From Aestuariibacter sp. GS-14 (GTDB taxonomy: Bacteria > Pseudomonadota > Gammaproteobacteria > Enterobacterales > Alteromonadaceae): DNA of 64,000 nt. The translations under genes and the position numbers were made by a program. The notes beneath the pieces were generated by a model. The model did not search any database and had not been told where the DNA came from. It was given only the letters and a program-made list of their open reading frames with translations. Of this stretch, positions 9,075-17,681 are shown in pieces (position 1 is the stretch's first letter; every line of letters begins with the position of its first letter). Location: contig NZ_VHIP01000004.1 of the NCBI RefSeq assembly GCF_006494365.1, positions 62,001-126,000 of the forward strand, read 5' to 3'.

Positions 9075-10238
9075 CTAGAAGTACTTAATAAGCGAATTGC
9101 TGCTCTGCTTTTTAAAGGCAGAAAACGCTTTGGTGGGGAAATACAACACGATACCCAAAAGCAATGCGCCTGCCCAAATTTGCCAGACGTCACTAAACGC
9201 AAACATATCACCATGATTCGGGCCCCACACATTCATTGCGATGCGGTACAGAACCAACAGTACCGCTAGGTGCAAAATGTAAAAGAACATTGGCGCTGAT
9301 CCGAAGTTTTCGATGACTTTGCTGTATTGATTATTTACTTTATCGAGCCCAACCAGTATCAGGAATGCACCGCCCAGCGTAAACAACACATAATCCAATG
9401 ACGGCGGATATTTAGTGTAATTGATAAACGACATGACGGTTTGTACTGCGGTGTCCTGAACCTCAAAAGGCAAGATTTCGCCATACAGGTTAGTACTGCG
9501 CAGCACAATTAATAACGCCCACATACCCAGCGCAAGTGTTGTTAGTATTTTTCTTCGCTGTGCGCCATCGTAGTCACGCGCATAAATTGGCCCCATGCTG
9601 TAACCCAACAAAATAACGCCAATCCAAGGCAGCACCGGATAGGAAGCTTTAATTCGGAAAGTGTCTGACTCAAAAATAATACCGCGGTCGTGAAGTACTG
9701 CCCAAATATTGTAACCAGCTTCACCGGGATTAAAGGCAATTGGACTCAGCAAATTGTGGCAGCACACTATTAATAAACCCAGGGCAAGGATCGCTTTTGC
9801 GGGCAGCTTGCTCAACACCGACAATGACACCATGCTGATACCAATTGCCCACATTACCTGTAAATACAGCGTGTCGTAGGTGCCAAGCCATAACCAGTTA
9901 ATAATTGCGATTTCCACGAAGATAATGAACAAACCGCGTTTGAACAAAAACGGGGTTGCGGAGCGCGGGGCTCTATTTGCCGGATTAGCGTACAACCAGG
10001 CGGACATCCCTGTTAAAAATACGAATACCGGCGCGCACAAATGTGCTGTTATTCGCGTGAAAAACAACTGGGGACTGGTTGCATCCAAATCCATTGGATC
10101 GCTCACGTTCAGGTGGTAAAAAAATCGCTCCCTGACATGGTCTACCAACATAAACAGCATTACGAGACCACGCAATATATCAATAGAGGCAATGCGCTTA
10201 CTGTGCATTACTTCTGGTGTGTTGAGGACGGTATTCAT
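9075..10238 (-). CDS. HGSNAT-like membrane protein (DUF1624 / heparan-alpha-glucosaminide N-acetyltransferase catalytic family)
   Basis: This is a 387-residue protein with about ten membrane helices. The N-terminus carries the family signature RIASIDILRGLVMLFMLVDH with a conserved His in the first helix region, followed by FVFLTGMSAW. The family (PF07786) is related to acyltransferases that pass acetyl groups across membranes to amino sugars. In bacteria the acceptor is mostly unproven. It is transcribed alone, with its own terminator. A role in modifying surface glycans would fit the nearby exopolysaccharide genes but is inference only. Confidence 0.82.
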   Translation of the reverse strand: MNTVLNTPEVMHSKRIASIDILRGLVMLFMLVDHVRERFFYHLNVSDPMDLDATSPQLFFTRITAHLCAPVFVFLTGMSAWLYANPANRAPRSATPFLFKRGLFIIFVEIAIINWLWLGTYDTLYLQVMWAIGISMVSLSVLSKLPAKAILALGLLIVCCHNLLSPIAFNPGEAGYNIWAVLHDRGIIFESDTFRIKASYPVLPWIGVILLGYSMGPIYARDYDGAQRRKILTTLALGMWALLIVLRSTNLYGEILPFEVQDTAVQTVMSFINYTKYPPSLDYVLFTLGGAFLILVGLDKVNNQYSKVIENFGSAPMFFYILHLAVLLVLYRIAMNVWGPNHGDMFAFSDVWQIWAGALLLGIVLYFPTKAFSAFKKQSSNSLIKYF

Positions 10239-10575
10239 CGTTATTATTCCGTGAAAATAGGTGCACTACTTAATCTGAATTTCATTTTTGATGTATCAAA
10301 ATCCATGGTAGCGAACAATAAAAAGCATTTTTCTCTATTATCGATAGGATGACCGAAATAAAACGTTGAATTTGTGAGATGGGATAGGAAAAGAGTACCG
10401 CTGGCGCAAAAACGCCAGCAGCGGCGATCAGTTACACTTGTATGCACGCGTATATGCTGTTTTTATGTTTGATCGCCCAGTTGGTGTTACTTTGTCAATT
10501 TTTCTTTACCCTATAAGCCTAGCGGCTTGAGCTCTCATCACAATTAAACAAAAGTATAATAATGCCCCATGTTAC
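10239..10575. other. Intergenic region with a GC-rich hairpin
   Basis: No gene was found. A perfect 7-bp hairpin, GCTGGCG, loop CAAAAA, CGCCAGC, lies at 10400-10419 without a following T run. The bases just above 10238 should hold the promoter of the HGSNAT-like gene. The remainder shows nothing recognisable. Confidence 0.4.
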
Positions 10576-10678
10576 AGACACCCACCTAATTGTTGGACAC
10601 CCACCGTTTTAGTGGACACCCACCTTTCTGCGAGTGATCCAGAGAGATTCCCGGACACCGAGATTCCCGGACACCCAC
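10576..10678 (+). repeat. Cluster of GGACACCCAC decamers
   Basis: Copies are at 10576-10585 (AGACACCCAC), 10595-10604, 10614-10623 and 10669-10678 (all GGACACCCAC), plus a degenerate GGACACCGAG at 10653. The last two are part of a 16-base unit, GAGATTCCCGGACACC, repeated head to tail at 10644-10659 and 10660-10675. All have the same orientation. The cluster lies upstream of the DUF155 gene and belongs to the decamer family found around the RAYT gene. Confidence 0.8.
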
Positions 10679-10858
10679 TTTTTTGTGCTCCAACGTCCAA
10701 CCAACGTGATGTTCGCCAGGAGTCTGGCAGCGCACTAAAGCTTTTAAAGCCATCAAAATCCTTTATCTTTAAGAGCATTATTTCTCACTCTGATTTTCGT
10801 GGTCTGAATGCATAAATATGTGCATAATCAGTCGGTTTTTTAAACGATTGGTTTGATC

Positions 10859-11641
10859 ATGTTATTTTCTAATGACCGCGTGTCGGTTTTTGCTCTACCC
10901 GTTTCAGACACAGACAACATTTTGTCAGTTGAGTCTGGCACCCGTTACAGAGATGCAGTGTTACTTAATATTCCCGGTGGTGAAGCCTGGGTGTTTGACT
11001 ATGGTGTAATTGTATTTTGGGGTGTTGATGAGGACGAACGACTGTCTTTACTGCATCGCTTGAAAATTCAAAGCGACATCATCTCCGGTGAACATCAGGA
11101 GCACTTTCGCTTTACCGTTGAAGGCAGCGAAATAAAACTTCAACAAGACTTGATTACTTTAGGTATGGATGCCTCACTGCAGCGTCTGGCAGTGAGTCAT
11201 GCTCTCGCTCAATCTCTTAAGCTAAATGACTATGAGCAACGTGCTCAGGAAACCATTATTCAATATGCACACTTACCTAAAGCATTAGCAACTACCGGTA
11301 AAATCAACCTTAGTCGCAATGAAATTGCCAGTATTCGCGGGCACCTATTCAGCACTAAAAGTGATATTTTCTTGCACTACGGATTATTAGATACGCCGGA
11401 ATTTTTCTGGGAATATCCAGAGTATGAATCTTCTTACAACGCAACAGCAAAATATCTGGATATCCGCCCTCGGGTTGAATTGTTATCAAACAAGCTCAAC
11501 GTTATCCACGAACTTTTTGAAATGCTGGCCGACGAGTTAAAGCACAAACATTCGTCTTTTCTGGAATGGATAATCATCATTTTGATTGCCTTTGAGATTG
11601 TTATGTTTGGCGCGCAGGAATTAAAAGCACTGTTGTTTTAG
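10859..11641 (+). CDS. DUF155 (RMD1/YagE) family protein
   Basis: About 260 residues. The core motifs of the RMD1/YagE family are present: FDYGVIVFWGVDEDERL near residue 50 and EFFWEYPEYESSYNATAKYL followed by VELLSNKLNVIHELFEML. A single C-terminal membrane helix (about 238-255) ends the protein, as in eukaryotic RMND1/RMD1, whose relatives act in mitochondrial membranes. The bacterial function is not established. A TTG two codons upstream is also possible; the ATG at 10859 is preferred although no strong ribosome site is visible. It is monocistronic, followed by about 200 bases before asd. Confidence 0.85.
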   Translation: MLFSNDRVSVFALPVSDTDNILSVESGTRYRDAVLLNIPGGEAWVFDYGVIVFWGVDEDERLSLLHRLKIQSDIISGEHQEHFRFTVEGSEIKLQQDLITLGMDASLQRLAVSHALAQSLKLNDYEQRAQETIIQYAHLPKALATTGKINLSRNEIASIRGHLFSTKSDIFLHYGLLDTPEFFWEYPEYESSYNATAKYLDIRPRVELLSNKLNVIHELFEMLADELKHKHSSFLEWIIIILIAFEIVMFGAQELKALLF

Positions 11642-11839
11642 TTGTATACCGAAAGCGCATGATATTTGTGGCTTCTGAGTATATTAAATTACAAAAGAAA
11701 CTAGCCAATTCGCAGCATAATTTATAGACTGCGGGGCTATTACAAATGTATCAAGTGAATTGCAGTAAACTAAAAATGAACCCGTAAGAGGTTAGCTGCT
11801 CGACAGAACACTTGAAGAGGAAAATTAAGGGTTCTTAAC

Positions 11840-12961
11840 ATGTCTCAAAATAAAGTTGGTTTAGTGGGTTGGCGCGGAATGGTAGGCTCCGTCCTGATGC
11901 AGCGTATGCAGGAAGAGAGCGACTTTTCTCTGATTGAGCCAACTTTCTTTACCACCTCTCAGGCTGGTAGCTCCGCACCTGACTTCGCAGGTAAAGACTG
12001 TGGTTTATTACAAGATGCTTTTGATATTGATGCACTGAGTACGCAGGATATCATCATTACCTGTCAGGGTGGCGATTACACAAAAGAAGTGTATCCGAAA
12101 CTTCGCGAAGCTGGCTGGAATGGCTATTGGATAGATGCTGCCTCTGCACTGCGTATGAAAGATGACGCCGTTATCATTTTAGATCCGGTAAACCGCACAG
12201 AAATTGATAAAGGAATAGAAGCCGGTATTAAAACGTATGTCGGTGGAAATTGTACCGTTTCACTAATGCTAATGGCGCTGGGTGGTTTATTTGAAAAAGG
12301 TCTGGTTGAGTGGGCCTCGCCAATGACCTATCAGGCTGCATCAGGCGCTGGTGCAAAGCACATGCGAGAACTGCTGAGCCAAATGGGCGCCGTTTATGGC
12401 AACGTTAAGCAACTTGTTGATGACCCAACTACCGCCATTCTGGATATAGACCGTCAGGTAGCGGAATTTATTCGTTCTGATGAGTACCCTACGGCACAAT
12501 TTGGCGTACCGTTAGCTGGTAGTCTGATCCCCTATATCGACACGCAGTTACCTTCGGGTCAAAGTCGTGAAGAATGGAAAGCAGAAGCGGAAGCCAATAA
12601 AATTCTAGGGACCACAGCGGCACCTGTGCCAGTAGATGGTCTGTGCGTTCGCGTGGGCGCAATGCGTTGCCATAGTCAGGCGATAACGCTTAAGTTAAAA
12701 CAGGATTTATCTGTTTCAGAAATCGAATCGTTACTGGCAGCGCATAACGATTGGGTAAAGGTAATACCAAACGACCGCGAAGTAACTATGGCCGAATTAA
12801 CGCCTGCCAAGGTTACCGGGACATTATCAATTCCGGTTGGCCGTATTCGCAAACTGTCTATGGGGCCTGAGTATATTTCTGCCTTCACTGTAGGCGATCA
12901 GCTTCTGTGGGGTGCCGCAGAGCCGCTGCGCAGAATGCTGCGGATTATCCTGGGTAAATAA
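11840..12961 (+). CDS. asd: Aspartate-semialdehyde dehydrogenase
   Basis: This is a 373-residue enzyme close to the usual length of the gammaproteobacterial type. The NADP-binding N-terminus [18 protein letters not shown] and the catalytic cysteine motif GGNCTVSLM are clear. It reduces beta-aspartyl phosphate to aspartate semialdehyde in the cytoplasm, the branch point for lysine, diaminopimelate, threonine and methionine. An AAGG-type ribosome site precedes the ATG. A strong terminator follows, so it is a single-gene unit. The 198-base leader was checked for a lysine riboswitch and none was recognised. Confidence 0.97.
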   Translation: MSQNKVGLVGWRGMVGSVLMQRMQEESDFSLIEPTFFTTSQAGSSAPDFAGKDCGLLQDAFDIDALSTQDIIITCQGGDYTKEVYPKLREAGWNGYWIDAASALRMKDDAVIILDPVNRTEIDKGIEAGIKTYVGGNCTVSLMLMALGGLFEKGLVEWASPMTYQAASGAGAKHMRELLSQMGAVYGNVKQLVDDPTTAILDIDRQVAEFIRSDEYPTAQFGVPLAGSLIPYIDTQLPSGQSREEWKAEAEANKILGTTAAPVPVDGLCVRVGAMRCHSQAITLKLKQDLSVSEIESLLAAHNDWVKVIPNDREVTMAELTPAKVTGTLSIPVGRIRKLSMGPEYISAFTVGDQLLWGAAEPLRRMLRIILGK

Positions 12962-12967
12962 CTGCTA

Positions 12968-12992
12968 AAGGCGCTATCCAGCGCCTTTTTTA
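12968..12992 (+). terminator. Rho-independent terminator of asd
   Basis: AAGGCGCT, loop ATCC, AGCGCCTT, followed by TTTTTATT, seven bases past the asd stop codon. Confidence 0.92.
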
Positions 12993-12994
12993 TT

Positions 12995-13046
12995 GGACAT
13001 CCACTAATTTCCTTTGCAAGACACCCACACAATTAAGTGGGTGTCT
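12995..13046 (+). repeat. Decamer copies including a 10-bp inverted pair beside the RAYT gene
   Basis: GGACATCCAC at 12995-13004 touches the asd terminator tail. AGACACCCAC (13019-13028) and GTGGGTGTCT (13037-13046) form a perfect 10-bp inverted repeat with an 8-base loop, followed by TATTTTAT. This is the only close head-to-head pair in the window and lies about 320 bases from the 3' end of the RAYT gene. Confidence 0.82.
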
Positions 13047-13153
13047 TATTTTATCGTTGAGCTCTCTTTGAGCTGCAACTAGGGAGTATTCATTCCATCA
13101 ATTTGAAATAAATGGAAAGCAACAACATACTGGTTGGTAAAAAGGAGACCATG

Positions 13154-13324
13154 ATGGAATTACCGCTCAAACCAGAAAAGCCACTTAAAAGCGACTGCTG
13201 CGGTGGGGGTTCATGTTGCCCATGCGTATGGGACGTTTATTACGAAAAATATAGGGAGTGGCAGGATATTTGCCATAAAATGAAGCAAAATGAAAATGCT
13301 GATAATTGCCGAACAGATAAATAA
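13154..13324 (+). CDS. Small protein with oxidoreductase-like Cys-rich motif (Oxidored-like, PF09791 type)
   Basis: About 56 residues. The core DCCGGGSCCPCVWDVYYEKY followed by REW matches the short oxidoreductase-like domain seen in bacterial and mitochondrial small proteins, where a CCG..CCxC cluster probably binds metal. The frame extends upstream to an ATG at 13112, but AAAGGAG at 13141-13147 favours the ATGs at 13151 or 13154; the second has the better spacing. It lies between asd and the converging RAYT gene. No function is established for the family. Confidence 0.7.
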   Translation: MELPLKPEKPLKSDCCGGGSCCPCVWDVYYEKYREWQDICHKMKQNENADNCRTDK

Positions 13325-13368
13325 TCTATTATCGAACCGGGTTGATATATCAGCGCTTCCAGTGCACT

Positions 13369-14298
13369 TCACAAAACGGCAAGCTTTCTCTGGGCAATAT
13401 CTGCGCTCACTTTTGTTCCAAATCGCCCGTCTATGTCAAAACTCATGCAATGCCAGCTACCAACGTTAGTATTAAACACTTCAATTTTTGCATAAAGCTC
13501 CTCAATACCGCGGCAAGTAGCTGCATTCTTTGATTTTACTGTTGAATGCAATAAAGCCAGGTAGTCAGACAAAGTACAATTTAATACACTTGATCCATAC
13601 TCAGTTTTCTTGTCTTTAAATGGCAGTAACGCTGGCAATTTCTTTTTCTGACGGGACGCGAGAACACGACTTCGGATGCTGGTAAATGCCGATTTTTCGG
13701 GTTGATTGGAAATACCGGCTCTCACTGGATTCAGATCAACATACGCCATACAAGCGTATAAAGCGGCGTCATCAAGCAGCGCTTGAGATTTGAATCGTCC
13801 TTCCCAAAATCGGCCTGTGCATTCATCTTCTTTGTTAGCTTTTCTCGCAATATATTCATTGAGTAACCGCATAAACCAACTTACATCGCAAAGGCGATTA
13901 CGATAAATTTCCACCACGCGCATCACCGTATCCAGTTCAGCCTGGCTAAGCTTAACCCTTTCTTTCTCATCAAGAAACTGTCTACAACACACCATTCCTT
14001 TGTGTAATTTATGCCAACGCAATAACACTTCTTCATCTGACAATGATTTGGCTTCATCCAGATTTATGTGCAGCACAACATGCGTATGATTGTGCATCAC
14101 AGCATAAGCGCAAATGTCTATCGCAAATATTTGCCCTAATAGCAGCAGTCGATTCTCAACCCACTTCCGCCTGTGCTCGTAAGAGCGCCCGGTTAACGCA
14201 TCGCTACCGCACAGGTATGCTCGGCGTACACAACGGGAAACACAGTGATAGAAGGGGGTATCAGTAACGCAAATAAGGTTTTTTCTTGGCTGAGGCAT
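13369..14298 (-). CDS. REP-associated tyrosine transposase (RAYT), Y1/HUH endonuclease
   Basis: This is a 309-residue protein of the Y1 transposase (IS200/IS605-like) superfamily. The HUH motif is H71-T-H73 within AYAVMHNHTHVVLH. The nucleophile candidate is Y186 in MAYVDLNPVRAG. The RAYT hallmark GRFWEGRFK (about 162-170) and an N-terminal VSRCVRRAYLCG are present. GGAG lies seven bases before the ATG. RAYTs are domesticated single-strand DNA nucleases that occur singly and are thought to spread short palindromic REP repeats. No IS200-type ends flank the gene. Instead decamers GTGGGTGTCC/GGACACCCAC lie on both sides and cluster within about 6 kb, which makes this gene their likely partner. 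Confidence 0.88.
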   Translation of the reverse strand: MPQPRKNLICVTDTPFYHCVSRCVRRAYLCGSDALTGRSYEHRRKWVENRLLLLGQIFAIDICAYAVMHNHTHVVLHINLDEAKSLSDEEVLLRWHKLHKGMVCCRQFLDEKERVKLSQAELDTVMRVVEIYRNRLCDVSWFMRLLNEYIARKANKEDECTGRFWEGRFKSQALLDDAALYACMAYVDLNPVRAGISNQPEKSAFTSIRSRVLASRQKKKLPALLPFKDKKTEYGSSVLNCTLSDYLALLHSTVKSKNAATCRGIEELYAKIEVFNTNVGSWHCMSFDIDGRFGTKVSADIAQRKLAVL

Positions 14299-14370
14299 GA
14301 CAATCTCCGTTTATCCAGGGGCTATTGTGTCCAAGAATGTAGGAGATTTCTGCTGTACCGAAGGACGTGA

Positions 14371-14399
14371 GTGTGTGTCTGGAAAGAAAGTGAGTGTCC
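14371..14399 (-). repeat. Decamer variants upstream of the RAYT gene
   Basis: GTGTGTGTCT (14371-14380) and GTGAGTGTCC (14390-14399) are one- or two-base variants of GTGGGTGTCC, in direct orientation, between the RAYT start and the 13-bp hairpin. Confidence 0.55.
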
Positions 14400-14404
14400 T
14401 GAAT

Positions 14405-14434
14405 AAGCATGCCAGTCGCAAGACTGGCATGCTT
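14405..14434. terminator. Perfect 13-bp hairpin at the end of the glmS operon
   Basis: AAGCATGCCAGTC, loop GCAA, GACTGGCATGCTT. It lies 12 bases past the glmS stop and six bases from the last decamer. The stem is strong, but no T run follows on the minus strand, so it may act as a transcript end-stabiliser or REP-like element rather than a simple terminator. Confidence 0.55.
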
Positions 14435-14446
14435 AAGGACGTGTTT

Positions 14447-16279
14447 TTATTCTACGGTGACTGATTTAGCAAGGTTTCGCGGCTGATCTACGTCGGTGCC
14501 TTTAATTAACGCTACGTAGTAAGACAACAATTGCAGCGGAATTGTATAGATAATGGGAGCAATTGGCGCATCGCAATGCGGCACATTAATCACACGCATA
14601 GTATCGTCACTGGCAAAAGCGGTATCTTTATCTGCAAATACATACATGATACCGCCTCTGGCGCGCACTTCTTCCACGTTTGACTTTAATTTTTCCAGTA
14701 ATTCATTGTTAGGCGCAACCACGATAACCGGCATTTCTTCGTCAATTAATGCCAACGGGCCGTGCTTGAGTTCACCCGACGCATACGCCTCTGCGTGAAT
14801 ATAAGATATCTCTTTGAGCTTTAAGGCCCCTTCCATAGCTATCGGGTACTGATCCCCCCGGCCTAGGAACAGAGAGTGGTGTTTATCAGCAAACTCCTCA
14901 GCCAAATCCTCAATCCCTTGGGTAATAGTGAGTGTCTCTTCCAGTTTTGCCGGTAAACTATGCAAGGCTTTAACAATAGCATTTTCGTCTCTTGCCGACA
15001 TGCCATTGTATTTACCCAATGCCAGTGTAAGCATAAGAAATGCAGTTAACTGTGTTGTAAACGCTTTGGTAGATGCCACACCAATCTCAGCGCCAGCGCG
15101 GGTCATAAAAGACAGGTCAGACTCACGCACCAATGATGAACCTGGCACGTTACAAATAGTCAGACTGGCCATATAGCCCAACTCTTTTGCCAAACGCAAT
15201 GCCGCTAATGTATCTGCCGTTTCTCCCGACTGAGAAATCGTCACTAACAGACTATTTTCATGCACCACTGACTTTCGGTAGCGAAACTCGGATGCTATCT
15301 CAACATTACACGACACATTGGCATATTGCTCAAGCCAGTATCTGGCGGTCATACCCGAGTGATAACTAGTACCACAGGCTACAATCTGTACGTGTTTTAC
15401 TTTTTCAAACAGTGCTTCTGCACCGTTACCAAACACGTCGGCAACCAGTCCTTTTTCATCGAGGCGATGCTGCAAAGCATTACGCACAACGGTAGGTTGC
15501 TCGTGGATCTCTTTTAACATGTAGTGACGATATCCGCCTTTGTCACCTGCGTCGTGCTCGATATTCGACTCAATTACTTCACGTTCAACCGGATTTCCCT
15601 GCTTGTCGAATATTGACACGCTGCGGCGGGTTATTTCTGCAACATCGCCTTCTTCAAGAAAAATGAAACGACGGGTAACCGGCAACAATGCCATTTGGTC
15701 AGACGCGATGAAGTTTTCGCCCAGACCCAATCCAATCACCAAAGGACTACCGGAACGCGCCACCACTACGCGCGATGGGTCTTGCTTATCCATGATTACG
15801 GTGCCATAGGCTCCGTGAAATTGAGGTACTGATTGCTGAACAGCCGCTAACAGCGAATTTGCCGTTTTTAACGCGTCATGAACAGTATGGGCAATGGTCT
15901 CAGTATCGGTATCACTGCTGAACCGATAGCCTTTTGCAGACAGACTTTCCCTTAACGACTGGTAGTTTTCTATGATGCCATTATGCACCACAGCAATGCG
16001 CTCTTCAGATACATGAGGGTGGGCGTTGGCCTCTGTCACTCCGCCGTGGGTAGCCCAGCGAGTATGTGCAATACCTGTAGAACCTAACGCTTCCTGGCCT
16101 CCAATTGCATCAACCAACTCTTGCACCTTGCCCGTGCGGCGGATCCGGGTTAGAGCACCGTCTGACTGCAATAAAGCGACACCGGCTGAATCATATCCAC
16201 GGTACTCAAGACGCTTGAGCCCTTCGAGCAAGATCTCAACCACATTACGTTCGGCTACTGCCCCCACAATCCCGCACAT
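14447..16279 (-). CDS. glmS: Glutamine--fructose-6-phosphate aminotransferase
   Basis: This is a 610-residue enzyme of full length. It starts MCGIVGAV, so Cys2 becomes the N-terminal glutaminase nucleophile after Met removal. The class II amidotransferase domain covers about 1-220, and two SIS sugar isomerase domains follow, with TSYHSG and SQSGETADT in the first. The C-terminus LAKSVTVE is invariant in GlmS. It makes glucosamine 6-phosphate, the first step to UDP-GlcNAc for peptidoglycan and lipopolysaccharide. It starts two bases after the DeoR-type regulator gene and is the last gene of the minus-strand amino-sugar cluster headed by glmU. No glmS ribozyme is present. Confidence 0.98.
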   Translation of the reverse strand: MCGIVGAVAERNVVEILLEGLKRLEYRGYDSAGVALLQSDGALTRIRRTGKVQELVDAIGGQEALGSTGIAHTRWATHGGVTEANAHPHVSEERIAVVHNGIIENYQSLRESLSAKGYRFSSDTDTETIAHTVHDALKTANSLLAAVQQSVPQFHGAYGTVIMDKQDPSRVVVARSGSPLVIGLGLGENFIASDQMALLPVTRRFIFLEEGDVAEITRRSVSIFDKQGNPVEREVIESNIEHDAGDKGGYRHYMLKEIHEQPTVVRNALQHRLDEKGLVADVFGNGAEALFEKVKHVQIVACGTSYHSGMTARYWLEQYANVSCNVEIASEFRYRKSVVHENSLLVTISQSGETADTLAALRLAKELGYMASLTICNVPGSSLVRESDLSFMTRAGAEIGVASTKAFTTQLTAFLMLTLALGKYNGMSARDENAIVKALHSLPAKLEETLTITQGIEDLAEEFADKHHSLFLGRGDQYPIAMEGALKLKEISYIHAEAYASGELKHGPLALIDEEMPVIVVAPNNELLEKLKSNVEEVRARGGIMYVFADKDTAFASDDTMRVINVPHCDAPIAPIIYTIPLQLLSYYVALIKGTDVDQPRNLAKSVTVE

Positions 16280-16281
16280 AT

Positions 16282-17055
16282 CTATTCTCCATCAGGTGAC
16301 GCGGTTAACACTGTCACACCATAATCTGCTAATTGTCTTGCTGCATCGTCAGCAAGACCGGTATCGGTTACCAAAACAGCCACTTGCTGCCAGGTTAATT
16401 CTACATTTGGCATTTTGTTTCTTAACTTAGCTGATTCTGCCACAACAATCACCTTTGTTGCTGCATTTGCCATCGCCTGGCTAAGTTGGGTCATTTCGTT
16501 GTAAGTTGTGGTACCGCGCTCTATATCAAGACCTGCGGCGCCTACAAATGCCAAATCAAAGTTATAGGCCTGCACCATATTACCCGCCATCTTGCCCTGA
16601 AATGACTGGGACCGGGGATCCCAGGTCCCACCCGTCATAATAACGGTTGGCTCGTTCTTAAAAGCGACTAATTGATTCGCCACAGAAAGTGCATTGGTCA
16701 TAACCACTATATTCTGCTGCGTTTGCAAGTGCTCTACCATGGTTGCCGTTGTACTACCACTATCTATGATAATCCGTTGATTATTTTGAATAAGACTTGC
16801 GGCCAATCGGCCTATAGCGGCTTTTACTGGTGAGAGAAAAGTGCGCTGACTACTGCTAACTAACGCAGGCAACGGCGCAGCTCCGCCGTGCTGACGTACT
16901 ATCGTGCCTTCTGAATCCAACACAGATAAGTCTTTGCGAATAGTCACGGATGAGGTTTCAAACAGCTGCGCAAGCGCCTCCACAGACGTAAGTCCGTATT
17001 GATTAACATGCTCGACAATACTTTGTCTTCTTGCGTCGGTGTTTCGCTTTGCCAA
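16282..17055 (-). CDS. DeoR-family transcriptional regulator next to glmS
   Basis: This is a 257-residue protein. The N-terminal DeoR helix-turn-helix (about 5-57) reads [20 protein letters not shown] and [11 protein letters not shown]. The C-terminal DeoRC sugar-phosphate sensor has [13 protein letters not shown] and VGAAGLD. The only possible start is TTG at 17055, because an in-frame stop lies three codons upstream; the ribosome site is poor, so expression may be low. Its position two bases before glmS suggests it senses an amino-sugar or sugar phosphate and controls glmS. Comparable regulators occur beside glmS in other gammaproteobacteria. The operator was not identified. Confidence 0.9.
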   Translation of the reverse strand: MAKRNTDARRQSIVEHVNQYGLTSVEALAQLFETSSVTIRKDLSVLDSEGTIVRQHGGAAPLPALVSSSQRTFLSPVKAAIGRLAASLIQNNQRIIIDSGSTTATMVEHLQTQQNIVVMTNALSVANQLVAFKNEPTVIMTGGTWDPRSQSFQGKMAGNMVQAYNFDLAFVGAAGLDIERGTTTYNEMTQLSQAMANAATKVIVVAESAKLRNKMPNVELTWQQVAVLVTDTGLADDAARQLADYGVTVLTASPDGE

Positions 17056-17119
17056 AAAAGAAACTTACAATTTACGAAATGAAAGATTAATCTACGCTAT
17101 TTATTTCGATTCGCAAGAT

Positions 17120-17668
17120 TTATTTATTAATGGCATGCACATTCAGTTCTGCGTGAATCAAATCGACCAGATACAAGATCTTGCTATTTGATAGCTGTCG
17201 ATAATCGAAGTATGGACACACAACCAAATTTAAAGATGTGTTAATAGCAAACTCTGGCGTAACCCAATAGAGGCTTTGCGCGACATTTGTACTCTGTGCA
17301 AACGTTCGTCCGGTAATGATATTCAGTGTATCCGCCTCAAAACTGTTTGGCTCACCGAACATCAGCGCGGTATTCGACCCACCCTGCAAAAGGTGGGTGT
17401 CCCGAAATTGTTGCCAACAGTTCCCCTGCTTGAATTGCAGATTGTCTGGCAAGGCAAAGAGAAATTTTGCATACACATTAAATACTTTACGCCAGCCATT
17501 GCCACAAGCTTTACCAATTGCGTCTATGTCACCTGCGGCAAGCGGTACAATGCCGCTTCCGAGGCGCTGTAAACTGAAAGCGGGGCGATTTGCAATGAAT
17601 ACACGCATGCTTGCATTGCAATCGCCCAGGCCTTTTATTTTCGAAGAACTCAGGTCTATCATCGACAT
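17120..17668 (-). CDS. Unknown protein encoded within the glmU-glmS cluster
   Basis: About 182 residues from the chosen ATG; a longer version to a TTG at 17722 would overlap the upstream dehydrogenase gene by 41 bases. There is no signal peptide or membrane helix. A conserved-looking start, IKGLGDCNASMRVFIANRP, and a glycine-poor alpha/beta body are visible. I do not recognise a domain with certainty; it may be one of the DUFs restricted to Alteromonadales. A GTGGGTGTCC decamer lies inside the frame at 17393-17402, coding for Asp-Thr-His. It is co-directional with ydgJ-like and deoR-type genes, which hints at a sugar-related role, but this is inference. Confidence 0.65.
   Translation of the reverse strand: MSMIDLSSSKIKGLGDCNASMRVFIANRPAFSLQRLGSGIVPLAAGDIDAIGKACGNGWRKVFNVYAKFLFALPDNLQFKQGNCWQQFRDTHLLQGGSNTALMFGEPNSFEADTLNIITGRTFAQSTNVAQSLYWVTPEFAINTSLNLVVCPYFDYRQLSNSKILYLVDLIHAELNVHAINK
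17393..17402 (-). repeat. GTGGGTGTCC decamer inside a coding region
   Basis: Exact copy of the decamer (plus strand GTGGGTGTCC), inside the unknown gene of the glmU-glmS cluster, where minus-strand codons around it read RDTHLL. Confidence 0.6.
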
Positions 17669-17681
17669 TGGTTGGTCATGC

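Noticed and set aside
11642-11839. Possible lysine riboswitch in the asd leader
   Set aside because: No recognisable riboswitch core or terminator pair; only a short CGCAG/CTGCG pairing.
13369-14298. Complete IS200/IS605 insertion sequence
   Set aside because: No IS200-type terminal hairpins or tnpB gene; the protein has RAYT-type motifs instead.
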